From assembly GCA_963682175.1 (NCBI GenBank), contig OY821788.1, forward strand, positions 34,229,585 through 34,293,584: a DNA stretch of 64,000 nucleotides, written 5' to 3'. The DNA comes from Triglochin maritima (Eukaryota > Streptophyta > Magnoliopsida > Alismatales > Juncaginaceae). The position numbers were made by a program, and so were the translations under genes. Numbering within the stretch: position 1 is the first letter of the stretch; each line of letters starts with the position of its first letter. Positions 1 to 11,940 of the stretch are shown here, one piece after another. Under the pieces are notes generated by a model. That model was not told the DNA's origin and ran no database searches. It worked only from the letters and a program-made list of their open reading frames with translations.

Positions 1-3000
1 GCGGTAGGCGACCACCGCCTTTCGGCGTAGTCGCCTGGGCGAAATGGGCGGTCGCCTCGCCTAGGCGATAGCCGTTGGAGAGAATCCAACAGCTATCTGC
101 TTTCTTTTTTTTTAAAGAAATTATAAGATTGCCACTACCCCAAATCCTATATAAACCCCTCCAAACATCTTCATTTTTCACACATCTCTCATTCTTTTCT
201 TCATCATCATTCTATTGTAATCTTCAAGTTTCCTAATCATCAAGTTTTCACGATTAAGTCTCCGGTCTGGTGCCTAGTTTTGAAGTTGGAAAGTGAAGTC
301 TCCGATCCGGTTCTTCATTCTTCAACCGCCAAAATCGAGTGCACTCTTTCTAACATCTCTTTAGAATTAAATTAATTAATATTTCGTTTTCATATCAGTC
401 TAAATTTTTATATTAGTCTAGTTTTAAGATATGGCCTACGTACACGACACTAGTCTCCCAATGCATCACGAGAGTTACGATGACCTAAGACCTACCCGTA
501 CAAATGACCCCGGTTGAAATATTGCCCATTACATTAGTGCTAATGATAAAAACGGCATTGTCTGTGAGTTATGTGGTAAGGAAACTAGAGGCGGTATAAC
601 CCGTCACAAACAACATCTTGCACACACACACGGTAGCAATGTTAGACCTTGTGATAAAGTTCATGACTCTGTTAAACAAGACATAACTGCATACATGATT
701 AGAAACAGTAGGACATTACAAAACGAAAATGTATGTCTTGATGATTATGTAGACAGAGAAAACATAGAATTTGATCTGGAAACCGGGTCGGGTTCCGGTT
801 CTGCTCGGACCCCAACCTCCTGTCCTCGCCCCGTTCCTGCTCGAAAGAGACAAAAAACAAAGTTTGTGGGGACTATTTTGAGGACGTGGGAAGGACGTGG
901 TTTCCGGCGCCCAACAAACAACCATCGAACAAACCTTTAAAAAAGAAGATAGGAAAACAATTAATCAAAAATGGTCTAAGCTTTTCTATAGATGTGGTAT
1001 ATCATTCAACACTTTAAGGACGCCTGAGTGGAAGGAAGCAATATCCGCTACTTGTACTTACGAACCCGGACTTAAACCCATGACATATCATGAAGTTAGT
1101 GAGTCGTGCCTTAAACAAGAAATTGACTACACTAGAGGTATACTAGAGTCGTACAGACAAGATTGGGCAACATACGGGTGCACTTTGATGACAGATGGCT
1201 GGACTGATAGGTCCGGTAGGAATATAATCAATTTTCTAGTAAATTGTCCAACATGTACCATGTTCATGAGGTCTGTAAATGCTTCCGGTTACTCTCACAC
1301 CGCAGACTACCTATACAAGCTGATGGACAAGGTAGTTGGAGAGATTGGCGAAGAACACGTTGTTCAGGTGGTCACCGACAACACCGCCGTGTACGTACTT
1401 GCCAGTAGGATGTTGAAGCAAAAAAGGAGATTGTTTTGGACTCCCTGTGCAGCGCATTGCATCGATCTCATCTTGGAGGATATTGACAAGTTGTTTTTGA
1501 AGACTATTGCTTTAGCTCGTAAGATCGTCAAACATTTCAACAATCATTCCATGTTGTTGAAGAGGATGCGAATTGCCATTGAAGGGAACTTGCTACACCC
1601 TGCTGTCATGAGATTTGCCACCGTCTTTCTGACTTTGCAAAGGTTGTTTTTGAAGAAAGACAGACTCCAAGCCTTTGTTGTTTCCCCGGAGTACAACGAT
1701 CCTAATGCAAGTTGGATAAAAAACAAGAAAAAGAAGGAGATCTCTACTGAAGTTCCCGAGACCATTCTACAAAGTGGCTTTTGGACCAACGTCGTGAAGG
1801 CACTGAAGGTCTCACAACCTATGGTCTAGGTTCTTAGACTTGTTGACGGCGATGAGAAACCACCGATATGATATCTACACGACGCAATGGAGAAAGCCAA
1901 AGAACAAATCATTTGGAACTTTGAAGGAAACCCGAGATTGTACAAGCAAGTCATCGACCTCATCGACACTAGGTGGGGTCTAGGGAAGATGATGTCCGCA
2001 CCGCTAAACTCAGCTGGTTTCTTACTCAACCCTGGTTCCTTCTTCTCCATCCCACCTCAAGATCGAAATGTAGCTTTCAATGAGCATATGTCTGGATTCA
2101 TGGACGTCGTAAAACGTCTCGTCCCCACTCCTGAAGAACAAGACAAGATTTGCAGTTTACTTGATCGTTACAAGAACTCACTTGGAATGTTCTCTAGGGA
2201 TATGATCGTCAGACATATGACGGAAAGAAGACCTATAGATTGGTGGCAATCTTATGCCACATACATGGGAGAGACCACATTACAGAGGTTGGCCCTGAGG
2301 GTGTTGGGATTGACATGCTCGACATCAGATTGTGAGCGGAATTAGAGTGTCTTCGAGCAGTTGCACTCAACGAGAAGGAACAGGTTGCCTGTGAAGAAGA
2401 TGAATGACTTGGTGTATGTGAACTACAACAAAAAATTAAGGCAAAGGTTTCAGCAAATGATGGAGAACCCCTGATTTTATGACCCCATCAGTGTGGACTA
2501 CGATCTCTTCGACGAGCATCCATGGTTGGTAGAAACTGAAGATACGATCTTCGCTGGAGAGGAGCTTACATGAGCCGATGCCGAGGAAGCAACTTTAGGA
2601 CATTCTTCTTCACGGAGACGCTTTGGTTGATCCACGTCCACTGCATCTGACGTGCCGTTATTAGGTGTTGGCATGGATGATGTCATCGTTCACATTAGTT
2701 CTGGAGATCCAGGTGCATCGAGTTCTCAACCACCGATGAACATTGACGAGCAATATGTCCAATCCGACGATGAAGAAACTGAAAAAGATGATGTCTACGT
2801 CGACAGTCCAAACGAGAACCACTCCGACGACTCTGATGGTGGTGGAGGATTTGGTATGGTTCCCAATCGAACATTAAATCAATGTGTCCAATGAAATTAG
2901 TTAGTTAGCTTGTAATTCTAATTTCTTTCTTATCTACTATTGTATGAACTCTGAGTTAGTTAACTACCTTTGTAATCGTACTATTAAACAATAAATTGTA

Positions 3001-3256
3001 TACCTAAGTGTTTAGGTAGGTAGAGGGGGTGCCTAGTGAGGCATTGGTCGAGGAACTATGTGTCTTTTTGAAGCCTAAACAAATATTTTTAGATAATATT
3101 TGTGCATTTTTTCCTATTTTCCTGATTTTTTAATCTATTTTATCAAATTTAATTGAATTTAAAAAAAAGACCGCCCAGGCGGTCGCACAAACGCCTAGGA
3201 GATCGCCCAGGCGACGGGACGCACCCGGTCGGCTAGGCTCGCCTAGGCGTTCCCTG
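1..3256 (+). mobile_element. hAT-superfamily DNA transposon, right portion
   Basis: The element contains a decayed hAT transposase (BED finger, DUF659-like region, C-terminal dimerisation region). Its right end reads inward as CAGGGAACGCC, a hAT-type terminus, ending at 3256. Subterminal repeats built from GCCTAGGCG and GCCTGGGCG are dense at 1-70 and again at 3170-3250, as expected for transposase binding sites at both ends. The left terminal repeat and the upstream target-site copy lie outside the window or at its edge, so the 8-bp duplication cannot be confirmed. Confidence 0.82.
431..2894 (+). pseudogene. hAT transposase pseudogene (BED finger, DUF659, dimerisation domain)
   Basis: Reading from the ATG at 431, a BED-type zinc finger is visible at about 540-640 (CELC, then two spaced histidines). 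A shift of frame around 900-940 leads into a DUF659-like block (MTDGWTDRSGR, about 1188-1220) and the hAT C-terminal dimerisation region (WWQSYATY to SDCERN, about 2240-2345, continuing to about 2450). In-frame stops occur at about 515, 1827, 1869, 2343, 2472, 2571 and 2628. Several look like TGG to TGA or TAG changes. The order of domains is that of Ac/Tam3-type plant hAT proteins of roughly 700-800 residues. It cannot make active transposase; it is an old copy decayed mainly by C-to-T type changes. Confidence 0.88.
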
Positions 3257-3429
3257 AACACTGACAATGAGAATATTAAAATGTTGTAGAACTGAATTAA
3301 TGGCCGGTCAGATCAAGTTTAATTATAATTCGGGTCCAGCAATGTTAATTAGAGTATTGGAGCCAACCCGAACCCTCTTTGAAGAAATAAATACAACACA
3401 AATCAAGTCAGTTTGAATTAAGTGACATA

Positions 3430-4290
3430 ATTAGTATCTAACTTAGAACCAGTGTTTGGGGATAAACTCAATCTCAAATACACAGCAGAACGAAAATAGT
3501 AAATCCAACGGAAGAAAGAAACCACAAATGCAAGTCAACAATCACGCAAACACGTAAGATTTAACATGGAAATCTAATGCGGAAAAAAACCACGGACGAC
3601 ACAATCTCAATATACTATAGAGAAACAATTACAATAGAGGCTTATAGAACACACGACTAACAGACGAGAATTCTCGATTAAATTTGCTCCTACCGAACCC
3701 ACACAAGGGTTCTCTCTCTCTTTCCATCTAGAATGTAAAGTAGACAATGGTGATTGTTCTATTACAAAGGGGGACGAAATTACATTTATATAATAGGTCA
3801 AAACAAATATTAGTTGCACCAAAAACGCGTGGAGAAAAAGGGCAGAACGTGGGCAAAATTGTCTCGAACGGCCGACCGAACGGGTGCAATCGGTCGATCG
3901 AACTTAAATCCATAGTGCAATCCAGAGCTCCACCGGTCCACCATTGAGTCATTCGGTCGATCAGAAATTTCCAGACAATGTCACAATGCTCCAACAGGTC
4001 GACCGCAACTTAAGTACCGGTCGACCGAAAACTTCCAGGAAGTTTTTCTGGACGTGCGAATGCATACTCGGTCGACTGGAAACTTCTAGGCACTTCTGCA
4101 AAGCTGTGAATGCGTGCCCGGTCGACCGAATAAGTCTCATCGGTCAATCAGAAACTTTCTCGCACTTTTCCTGGACCATCAAAAAAACACTACCGGTCAA
4201 CTGAACTCCTACCAGTCGACCGAATGTCTGTTTCTCCCACAAATAATTCAATTCACATATTCAAATGTATACAACAACAATCTCCACATT
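3430..4290 (-). repeat. LTR-like fragment A with CGGTCGACCG-type palindromes
   Basis: On the minus strand this stretch has LTR promoter architecture. A cluster of CGGTCGACCG and one-base variants lies at 4230-3860, followed by an AT-rich TATA-like box near 3785 and then a leader-like region to about 3440. The block 3839-4270 is a diverged direct copy of 5411-5840 (same spacer sequences between motifs). Many palindromes here have decayed by single C-to-T or G-to-A changes. Exact ends were not found. No coding sequence is visible; translated ORFs here are artefacts of the repeated motif. Confidence 0.55.
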
Positions 4291-4359
4291 TACCTTGAAT
4301 AACCCCCGAAACTGGAAGGAACACTTGCTTCCTCATTGTGTCGTCGTCTTAGCTCTTTA

Positions 4360-5840
4360 GGATCGTAAGGGTTTCTAATTCTAATTATTTTTAGGCTAAT
4401 TACCGATTTGTTTAAGCAATCAAGTATATGCAGCGGAATTTAAACAAATAAACAATCAAGTAAAGAATACAAGGCAAACCACAAAATGACCCGGTGATTT
4501 TTATAGAGGTTCGGCCTCCTACTTCCTTTCTTGCAAGCTCCGCTCGAACTCCCTCGAGCTCCGCTTTTATCTTCACTATCAACCTCATTCTGGATCGAGA
4601 TTAAGCATTTTACAAAACAAGCTCCACGAACAACCTCGTGAGCTTGACTTTCTTCTCTCACAATCCGAGAGGAACACTTCAGACTTTCACCGAAGTCATT
4701 GCTTCCTTGAACAACAATGTTGAGTGGAGCTTTGGGGCCTAATAGAACAGTAGTAGTGTTTTCCACACTCTCTAACTTGAGCACACTTAGCTTAGGATGT
4801 GGAATTTATACTAAAAGTTGGAAGTGTAAGCGTGAAGAGTAGATTTGGGGATTGACAAACTTGGAGTTTTCTCTTAAGTGTATATGACAAATGGAAGTGT
4901 AAGAGTTGTGTAATTGTGTCACATGAACACCAATTTATAAGTTCCAAGTGAGTTATAACCGTTGGGACAAATTTGGTAAATGTTTGTGGAAGAAACACAC
5001 AACAACAAATTTCAGGACCCAAAACTGAATGCGTTCGGTCGCCCGGATCAGGCTGAACGGTCGACCGTTAGGCAAATTTGAACTCGGTTCGGTCGACCGA
5101 TAAAGGTGTGTCGACCGGATCAGACTATAACTTAGGTACACTTAAGTTATCGGTCGAACACCAAATAAGGTTCAGTCGACCGAAAACTAACATGCTCTAC
5201 GGCGTTGACAAACATGATCAAATTCGGTCGACCGAAACAAGGTTCACGGTCGACAGAAAACCAACAGGTAGTTTGGGTTTGTCGAGACATCTTAAGTTCG
5301 GTCGACCGAAGAAGGTCCTCGGTTGATCGATAGGAAAAAGTATTTTGCGGTATTTGTAAATAATACGAATACGACCGTTGGTATAATACGACAATTCTAA
5401 CGCGCGAAGAAAAGTGCAGAACGTGGGCAAAATTGTCTCGAACGGTCGACCGAACAGGTGCAATCGGTCGACCGAACTTAAATCCATAGTGCAATCCAGA
5501 TCTCCACCGGTCGACCGTTGTGTCATTCGGTCGACCAGAAATTTCTAGACAGTGTAATGCTCCAACCGGTCGACCACAACTTAAGTACTGGTCGACCAGA
5601 AACTTCCAGGAAGTTTTCTTGGACGTCTGAATGCATACTCGGTCGACCAGAACTTAAGTATCGGTCGACCGAAAACTTCTAGGCACTTCTGCAAGGCTCT
5701 AAATGCACGCCCGATCGATCGGAAACTACCATGTACTTTTCATGGATAATCAAAAACACACTACCGGTCTTACCGGTTGACCGAATGTCTATTTTCTCCG
5801 ACAAATACTTTAATTCACATATTCAAAAGTAAACAACAAC
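4360..5840 (-). repeat. LTR-like fragment B (minus strand), related to the LTRs of the 13191-21754 array
   Basis: Reverse-strand sequence 4500-4380 resembles the U5 of the LTRs at 13191-21754: both have a GAACCTCT run, a GTGGTTTG run, a CTTG-TTTATT stretch and an ATTCCGCTGC block in the same order. Upstream on the minus strand there is a TATA-like AACTTATAAATT near 4940. Beyond it lie palindromes at about 5040-5330 and 5443-5790, many of them exact CGGTCGACCG. This suggests a solo or truncated LTR of a related family. Boundaries and target-site duplication were not resolved. Confidence 0.6.
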
Positions 5841-6828
5841 AACCAATTTGTATGTAAAGTGAACTCCAAACTGTTTGAGACGGAATTAGTTAACTTAGAA
5901 ATCCATATGTATCGTTACAGTGGTTTGAGCCGTAAACCCATGTTAGACTCCAACTAACAATTTCAACTTTCAAAATTTCAAGGTTAATTCATATTTATTC
6001 GACTTCCAATTAACCAATATAAATTCCTTCAGATGTCCCTGATGAGGGGAGGAAATTCTATATATGAACAATGTTTGGATCTTCTAATAAGTCAAGCCAA
6101 AATATTATTTATTTATTTAAAATTTTGTTTCTTGAATAATTGCAACATTTACAATGTTAATTTGAACAACGGATCAATATATAGCGTTTCTCACACATTC
6201 CTTTGCAGCTGCAGTTCATAAACTCTGGATACTCTAGGATCAAATTTTAATGGCTGATAGATCCATTTGAATTACAACTCAGAGTAAAAAAACAGACAGG
6301 AAACAAAATAATGATAGAGATTAAGAAAGTAAAAGATATATAATACTAAAATACACCAACAGAAGTGCTAATGTCAAACAAAAAACTTGGACATGACACA
6401 ACAAAAACACTACAAATAAAGTAGTTAAGCAACAAGATGACACCCAACACAACAACAGCCAGAAGATAGAAAATAGAACTAAACTCAAATAACAAACACC
6501 TAACAGAGGAGTTAAAATTAATTCAAAGCAACAGAAACCATGAAAAGAAACAAACTATTACTATCTAAGCATATATAGATTAATTTCAATTTCTGATATC
6601 CAAATTTTTATTTATCCAACTACTGGCCTTCTTGCTGGCTTTCTCTCAAATCCTTTGAGATTGAAGTTTATTTTAACTTCAAGTTGGGTGAACTAGTCTT
6701 CTTCTTCTTCTTCTTGCACCCGACCCGACTGAACCGTTTTTTAACCAAACAAATAAGTGACATCTATCATATATATATATATATATAACTGACTTGCACT
6801 AGTTTGTATGTCTTAAAGATAGTGTGAG
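5841..6828. other. Intergenic stretch upstream of the PPR gene
   Basis: AT-rich, no supported gene. It holds a short CTT microsatellite at about 6697-6717 and an (AT)n tract at about 6767-6787, some 45-60 bp before the PPR start codon, probably part of that gene's promoter or leader. Confidence 0.5.
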
Positions 6829-8832
6829 ATGAGGACAAGAATCCAACACAAGATCTTTTCCCGCCACTTTTCAAACCACCAACTAACTCCCAACGACCAC
6901 TCCATAATCACATCCAACAAAACCCTCCACTCCCTTCTCCGTTCCGGCCGCCTCCATGAGGCCACAACCTTCTTCGATTCCCTCTCCACCCGCACCACTG
7001 CCACCTTTAACACCTTCCTTTCCGGCCTTATCCGTCTCGGCCACTTCAACCGTGCTCGAAAACTGTTCGACGAAATCCCCGTCAGAGACACCACTTCCTA
7101 TAACACCATGCTTCTTGCGTATACGGTTGACAATTCCCGTTTTGGGTTTGCCCAGAAAATGTTTGACGAAATGCCAGTCAAAGATGTCATCACTTGGAAC
7201 ACGATGCTTCGAGGGTATTTGAGGGTTGGGAGGATGAAGGAGGCCTGGAGGGTGTTTTGGGGGATGCCTGAGAGGAACGTCACGTCTTGGAATACGATGG
7301 TGAGTGGTTTGATGGATAATGGAGATGTGGGTGGGGCCATCGAGGTGTTTGAGAGAATGTCCGTGAGGGACGAAGCTTCTTTGAGTGCTTTGGTGTCGGG
7401 GCTTGTTAGGAACAGGAGGTTGGAAGAGGCGGAGAGGGTTTTGGTGGAGAATCAGAGAATGGATGGGTTCATTGGTGCTTGTAATACATTGATTGCTGGA
7501 TACGGGAGGGTGGGGATGGTTGAGGATGCAAAACGGATGTTTGATTTGATACCTGTTTATGTTGGGAGGAATGTGGTGACGTGGAATTCTATGATGATGT
7601 GTTACATGAAAGTTGGAGATGTTCTCTCAGCTAGGAAATTGTTCGATGAGATGCCAATCAGGGACTTGATATCGTGGAACACGATAATCAGTGGGTATGC
7701 AAATGCGTTGGATGTTGAAGAAGCCGAGTCACTCTTTCAGAAGATGCGGTTTCCAGACGAGCGCACATGGAACTTTATGGTTTCGGGATTCGCTCAGAAA
7801 GGGGAGTTGGAGAGAGCATGTTATTATTTCAATAGGATGCCTAGGAAGAATGTTGTCTCTTGGAATATATTGATTGCTGGGTATGAACGATTTGGAGATT
7901 ATGAAGTATCATTGAGGCTCTTTATTCGGATGTCGCATGCTGGTGAGAAGCCAGATCGTCATACTTTATCTTCGGTTCTTGGTGCTAGTGCAGGACTGGC
8001 GTCCCTCAACTTGGGGATGCAAATGCACCAGCTTGTTACTAAGGCATTCATTGGTGACATTCCAATAAATAATGCTCTGATCACAATGTACGCACGGTGT
8101 GGGAACCTCAGAGATGCTAGATCAGTTTTTGAGAGTATGAAAGTCATGAAGGATTACATATCCTGGAATGCTATGATTGGAGGGTATGCTCAACATGGGA
8201 TTGCAAAGGAGTCGCTCGAGCTCTTTGAAGAAATGAAGAGAATGAGAGTCCAACCAACCCATATAACGTTTGTCTCTGTCCTTAATGCTTGTTGTTCTGC
8301 GGGCTTAGTAGTTGAAGGCCAGAAGCAATTCCATTCCATGGTAGATAAATATGGAATAACACTAACCTCGGAACACTATGCGTTGCTTGTGAATCTTCTT
8401 GGACGAAATGGGCAGCTTGAAGAGGCAATGCACATAATACAAACTATGCCACTACCACCGGATAAGTCTGTGTGGGGGGCAATGCTTGACGCCTGTAAGC
8501 TTCACAACAATTATAATTTGGCTCGTGTTGTGGCTAAGGAAGTTATGGAAGTTGACCCGGATAGTGCTGGTGCACATGTTCAGTTGTATAACATGTATGC
8601 TAACAAAGGACGGTGGGATGATGCAACTAAAGCCAGGGAGGTTTTGGATAAGAGTGGAATCAGGAAGCAGCCTGGTTATAGTTGGATCGAGCTGCATGAT
8701 ACTGTTAATATTTTTGTTGCAGGGGATAGATCACATCCCCTTTCAAAGGAATTATATGATCTTATCGACACATATGAAAGAATAACCAGAGACGAGCATA
8801 TTATATGCTTTCCCACTGCCATTGGGGTTTGA
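6829..8832 (+). CDS. MEF9: PLS-class pentatricopeptide repeat protein, E subclass, MEF9-like
   Basis: Single-exon gene of 667 residues, as usual for plant PPR genes. The arginine-rich start (MRTRIQHKIFSRHF) suggests a mitochondrial presequence. From about residue 50 to 560 there are back-to-back PPR motifs with recurring signatures such as WNTMLRGYLRVGRM, WNTMVSGLMDNGD and NALITMYARCGN. The C-terminus has the E motif (VWGAMLDACKLHNN onward) and a short E+-like tail, with no DYW deaminase domain. Motif order and wording match Arabidopsis At1g62260 (MEF9), known to be needed for editing at a nad7 site in mitochondria. PPR proteins bind RNA one base per repeat, and E-type members recruit a deaminase in trans. 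Orthology is inferred from remembered sequence similarity. No frame damage was seen. Confidence 0.88.
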   Translation: MRTRIQHKIFSRHFSNHQLTPNDHSIITSNKTLHSLLRSGRLHEATTFFDSLSTRTTATFNTFLSGLIRLGHFNRARKLFDEIPVRDTTSYNTMLLAYTVDNSRFGFAQKMFDEMPVKDVITWNTMLRGYLRVGRMKEAWRVFWGMPERNVTSWNTMVSGLMDNGDVGGAIEVFERMSVRDEASLSALVSGLVRNRRLEEAERVLVENQRMDGFIGACNTLIAGYGRVGMVEDAKRMFDLIPVYVGRNVVTWNSMMMCYMKVGDVLSARKLFDEMPIRDLISWNTIISGYANALDVEEAESLFQKMRFPDERTWNFMVSGFAQKGELERACYYFNRMPRKNVVSWNILIAGYERFGDYEVSLRLFIRMSHAGEKPDRHTLSSVLGASAGLASLNLGMQMHQLVTKAFIGDIPINNALITMYARCGNLRDARSVFESMKVMKDYISWNAMIGGYAQHGIAKESLELFEEMKRMRVQPTHITFVSVLNACCSAGLVVEGQKQFHSMVDKYGITLTSEHYALLVNLLGRNGQLEEAMHIIQTMPLPPDKSVWGAMLDACKLHNNYNLARVVAKEVMEVDPDSAGAHVQLYNMYANKGRWDDATKAREVLDKSGIRKQPGYSWIELHDTVNIFVAGDRSHPLSKELYDLIDTYERITRDEHIICFPTAIGV

Positions 8833-9278
8833 ACTTTTGACCCTTAAAGGGGAAAAGGTAGCAGATTTTTTGAATTGTTGCATTCTTTGAGGAAAGATAT
8901 TTGGAGTTGCTTTTTGAAGATAGACATAGTACGTACACATTTTAAGAAAATTCCACTTTACTTGTTGTGCAGCTTGTGCTGACTGACCAGTTTGAGTCTT
9001 ATAGAGTTTCTATTAATTGCTTAGCCTTCTGTTTGATTATGGAGCTCTTGCAAGAGTTATTGAATTTGGAGTTCGACATATATCTCCATCATTGGAAACT
9101 CTATGTAACAAGCTAACGAGTGTTACTGCTAAATGTCCAGGTGTCAATCCTGTTCAGTTCATTCCATGTTTTTTAGTTCAATGAATTTGCTAACTTGTAA
9201 TTCTATTGATGTATCATATACCAAATGATATTTTAGTAGCTAATGGTTTACTTAGTTGTATGTCAATTTGAGATATAT
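8833..9278. other. 3' flank of the PPR gene
   Basis: AT-rich sequence with no supported gene. It presumably includes the 3' UTR of the PPR gene and ends at the solo LTR boundary. Confidence 0.4.
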
Positions 9279-10021
9279 TGTAATATCCTGAATTTTTTAG
9301 TTTAGGTAATAATCAAATATCTTAATGGACTAATTAAGATTGTTGGATGATTGTGTGGTTTTAGTAGAAGATTAAATTTTGAGAAGAATATTGAGAAGAA
9401 AAAGATGGAGATTTTGAGGCAAGTACTAATTCGTTATTCTTCAGTTTCATATCATGTCTGTCTCTCTTGATATTCGTAGTTGCATGCATGTTGAGCATTA
9501 ATATTGATTTTATGGATATGCATATGATTGCATGGTGGTGTTTCGGTCGACATGTCCTGTGGCTGTGTGTATGTTTCTAGCAGAGCAACTTAGGAAAGAG
9601 CTGCCTAACGGACAGCGTGGAGCCACCCGAGAGAGGAAAGGGCTGCCTGTCGTTAGTGTGGAGCTACCAGGTGTGCGTCTGACAGATTGATAGATTTCAG
9701 AAGCACAGGATGTGGTCGAATCTGAATGGGGGTTTCAAATTGATATGCATGCATTTTATTTGTGATGCATGTCTCTTGATTGTGCTTATTGACTGAATGT
9801 CATATTCTGTATTATTTTCCACATGATTATGATTCTGATTGATTGATGGTTGGTACTTGCGGGCTGTCGAGCTCACAAATTGTTGATTATATTTTTCAGA
9901 TTAATTATGAGCCTATCAGATGGATTTAAATATCAGAATGCGCAGCGGTCAGGATCGTGGATCGTATCTTAACGCACCGGGTTCGGACGGGTGATCAGTT
10001 GTCCGGGCTCGGGGCGTTACA
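9279..10021 (+). mobile_element. Solo LTR-like sequence (743 bp)
   Basis: Starts TGTAATATCC and ends GGGGCGTTACA, so the ends form the short inverted repeat TGTAA/TTACA of an LTR. The TGTAA...CGTTACA pattern is common among plant Ty3/Gypsy LTRs. Flanks are tatat on the left and tatct on the right, a 4-of-5 match that may be a worn target-site duplication. No internal retrotransposon sequence is attached, so it is probably a solo LTR left by LTR-LTR recombination. Orientation is assumed. Confidence 0.62.
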
Positions 10022-10361
10022 TATCTACATAATCTTAATTGTTTTGGTTGCAGTGAAACCTTCTAGACTTCCTGTAAAATTAATAAATGCAAATCACTAT
10101 GAAAATATTGAAACAAATGAAACATAGAGCTACAAACCAAACAGGTGGTCAATAGTAAAGTATCGACACTTTGTCACTAGCTGTTGTTGTACAGCAGGTC
10201 GAGGTTGGTGAATTACATAGTAAATGTAAGAATCATATTTAGGGAATGAAGGAATACAAAAAGATTCCCTTGCTCACAGATACAAGTATATCAAGTTTTA
10301 TTTAACCTCCATGGAGAATACAAATACAAACTGCTTCTTATAATTGATGCTATAAATTCTG

Positions 10362-10583
10362 TTAACAGAGGGACCCCTTCTTGCACTGGAGGGAGCCAGC
10401 CGACTTAGTCAGCGAACCAACAAGGGACGAGGATCTTGTGCTAAGGCTTGATGCCTTTGCATAGCTTGACGAGGCGCCCGCACCAGATGGGACGAAGAAG
10501 GCTTCATTCAGGTATAAATCCCTATTGGACCTCCAATTCCACTTCTTCCATTTTTCCTCAGATGCGGAGATTCTTTTGGTAAT
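10362..10583 (-). CDS. Distal duplicate of the pectate lyase terminal exon
   Basis: On the minus strand an acceptor (...AATGTAG) at 10584 opens a 222-nt exon of 74 codons that ends in TAA. It reads [19 protein letters not shown] and later [19 protein letters not shown], the conserved C-terminus of plant pectate lyases. Its phase (0) matches the donor after exon 3 of the gene at 12547-23642, so it could serve as an alternative last exon. The proximal copy at 12547-12769 is 223 nt, one base longer, and is frameshifted. The two copies share 3' flanking homology (about 10090-10360 and 12260-12546), so a block was duplicated in tandem. It may instead be the remnant of an otherwise lost paralogue. 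Two substitutions at usually conserved places are visible (G to R in RSNRDL and G to E in LNEAFF). Confidence 0.7.
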   Translation of the reverse strand: MTKRISASEEKWKKWNWRSNRDLYLNEAFFVPSGAGASSSYAKASSLSTRSSSLVGSLTKSAGSLQCKKGSLC

Positions 10584-10639
10584 CTACATTACATGCTTAT
10601 GTCATTACATTTTACCTACTTTTAAGCTTCTAGCATAAA

Positions 10640-11940
10640 GCAGTTGATATTGTCATCAATTGTCGGAGCCACGACGACGACGTATACATGCCTCATTTGC
10701 CGGAACCACATCTTTGCCTCATTTTCCGGAGCTACGGCGACAACAATACAATCCGCTCCGTAGAGCTACAACTGATCGCTATTAGGCCGGCCTATCCGTC
10801 CGTTGCCCCAAAAGGACCGGTGAACCCGTTGTCGTCTAGTCGATCAAAAACAAACATAAAATATATCAAACTGTGCAGAACCAGTCAACCAAACAAGCCA
10901 ACCGGTCGACCGGTCCCTCCTTGGAACGTACAGACGTTCGACCGTCTCCACGACCGGTCGAACCACAAAACTAATAAAACGACCAATCGGACGAACAGAA
11001 GGTCTCTGTCGGTCGACCGGTTGGATGGTCTACGCTACAATTAATATTAAATTCAACATCCCATTGGTCGAACGGCAAAAGAGATCCGGTCGACCAGAAA
11101 AACACAGGGACTCACCATTTCTCAAGGTCCACAACCGGTCGAACGAACGCACACCGGTCGAACAAACCTTAAGTCAACTTAAGTAATCGGTCGAACGATT
11201 TCGAAGAACGGTCGACCGTTTAGATAGTCTAAGCTCTCAATTGTCTTACTATAGTGCAATTGGTTGAACTGGTCAACGAGACGGTCAACCGTTTGGATGG
11301 TCAACGCCCCCAACCGACTCAGTGCATTCGGTCGAACGGCAAGGAGACTCGGTCGACCAAAAACACCCAGAGCTTGCCTAACATGCCTGACTGGTCGACC
11401 GCACGAAGTATCGTTCGATTGGTGAAAGGCAAAAACTCTCAAATTCACACCAACAACGGTCGACCGATACACCATTCGGTCGACCGAACACAGCAGAAAT
11501 TGCTGAATTGAAGTCCGATGAGTCTTTCGGCCTACCGTCGACCACTCCAACACCCACACGAACTTAAGTGAGCGTAAAAGCAAGCTTGACATACCTTTAA
11601 GGCTCGAAGAAGCCTTGGAAGATCCACGACGAGCGTTTTCTAGAGAAAGCGAAACTCCGACGAACTCTCCGTTAAACCGACGATCACGAACACCCGCCTC
11701 TACTTCACCAATCACCACCTTCTTCTTCGTCGAGAACGTCTGGAACCGAGATCAAAGGGCTGAGGGAGAGACGAAAAATGAGAGAGTGAGGAAGAAAAGA
11801 GAAAGAAAGAGATGGGTTCACCTTTTATACCCTCACCTCAACACTTTTCCAACCAAACCAATCTCAGCCGTCCAATCTAAAACCCCTCCAATCAACCACC
11901 TAAACACCATTAACCACTAAACAAGGATTAGGATATAACA
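10640..11940 (-). repeat. LTR-like insertion with palindrome cluster and minus-strand promoter
   Basis: The minus strand starting at 11940 begins TGTTATATCC. It has a TATA box (GGTATAAAAGG) near 11830, then a CT-rich leader and a splice-donor-like AAAGGTATGTC near 11598. Further downstream (about 11530-10800) are many CGGTCGACCG motifs and variants. This resembles an LTR or a non-autonomous retroelement separating the two copies of the pectate lyase last exon. The other end and target-site duplication were not resolved; the apparent 179-residue minus-strand ORF here is motif-driven and not a convincing gene. Confidence 0.45.
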
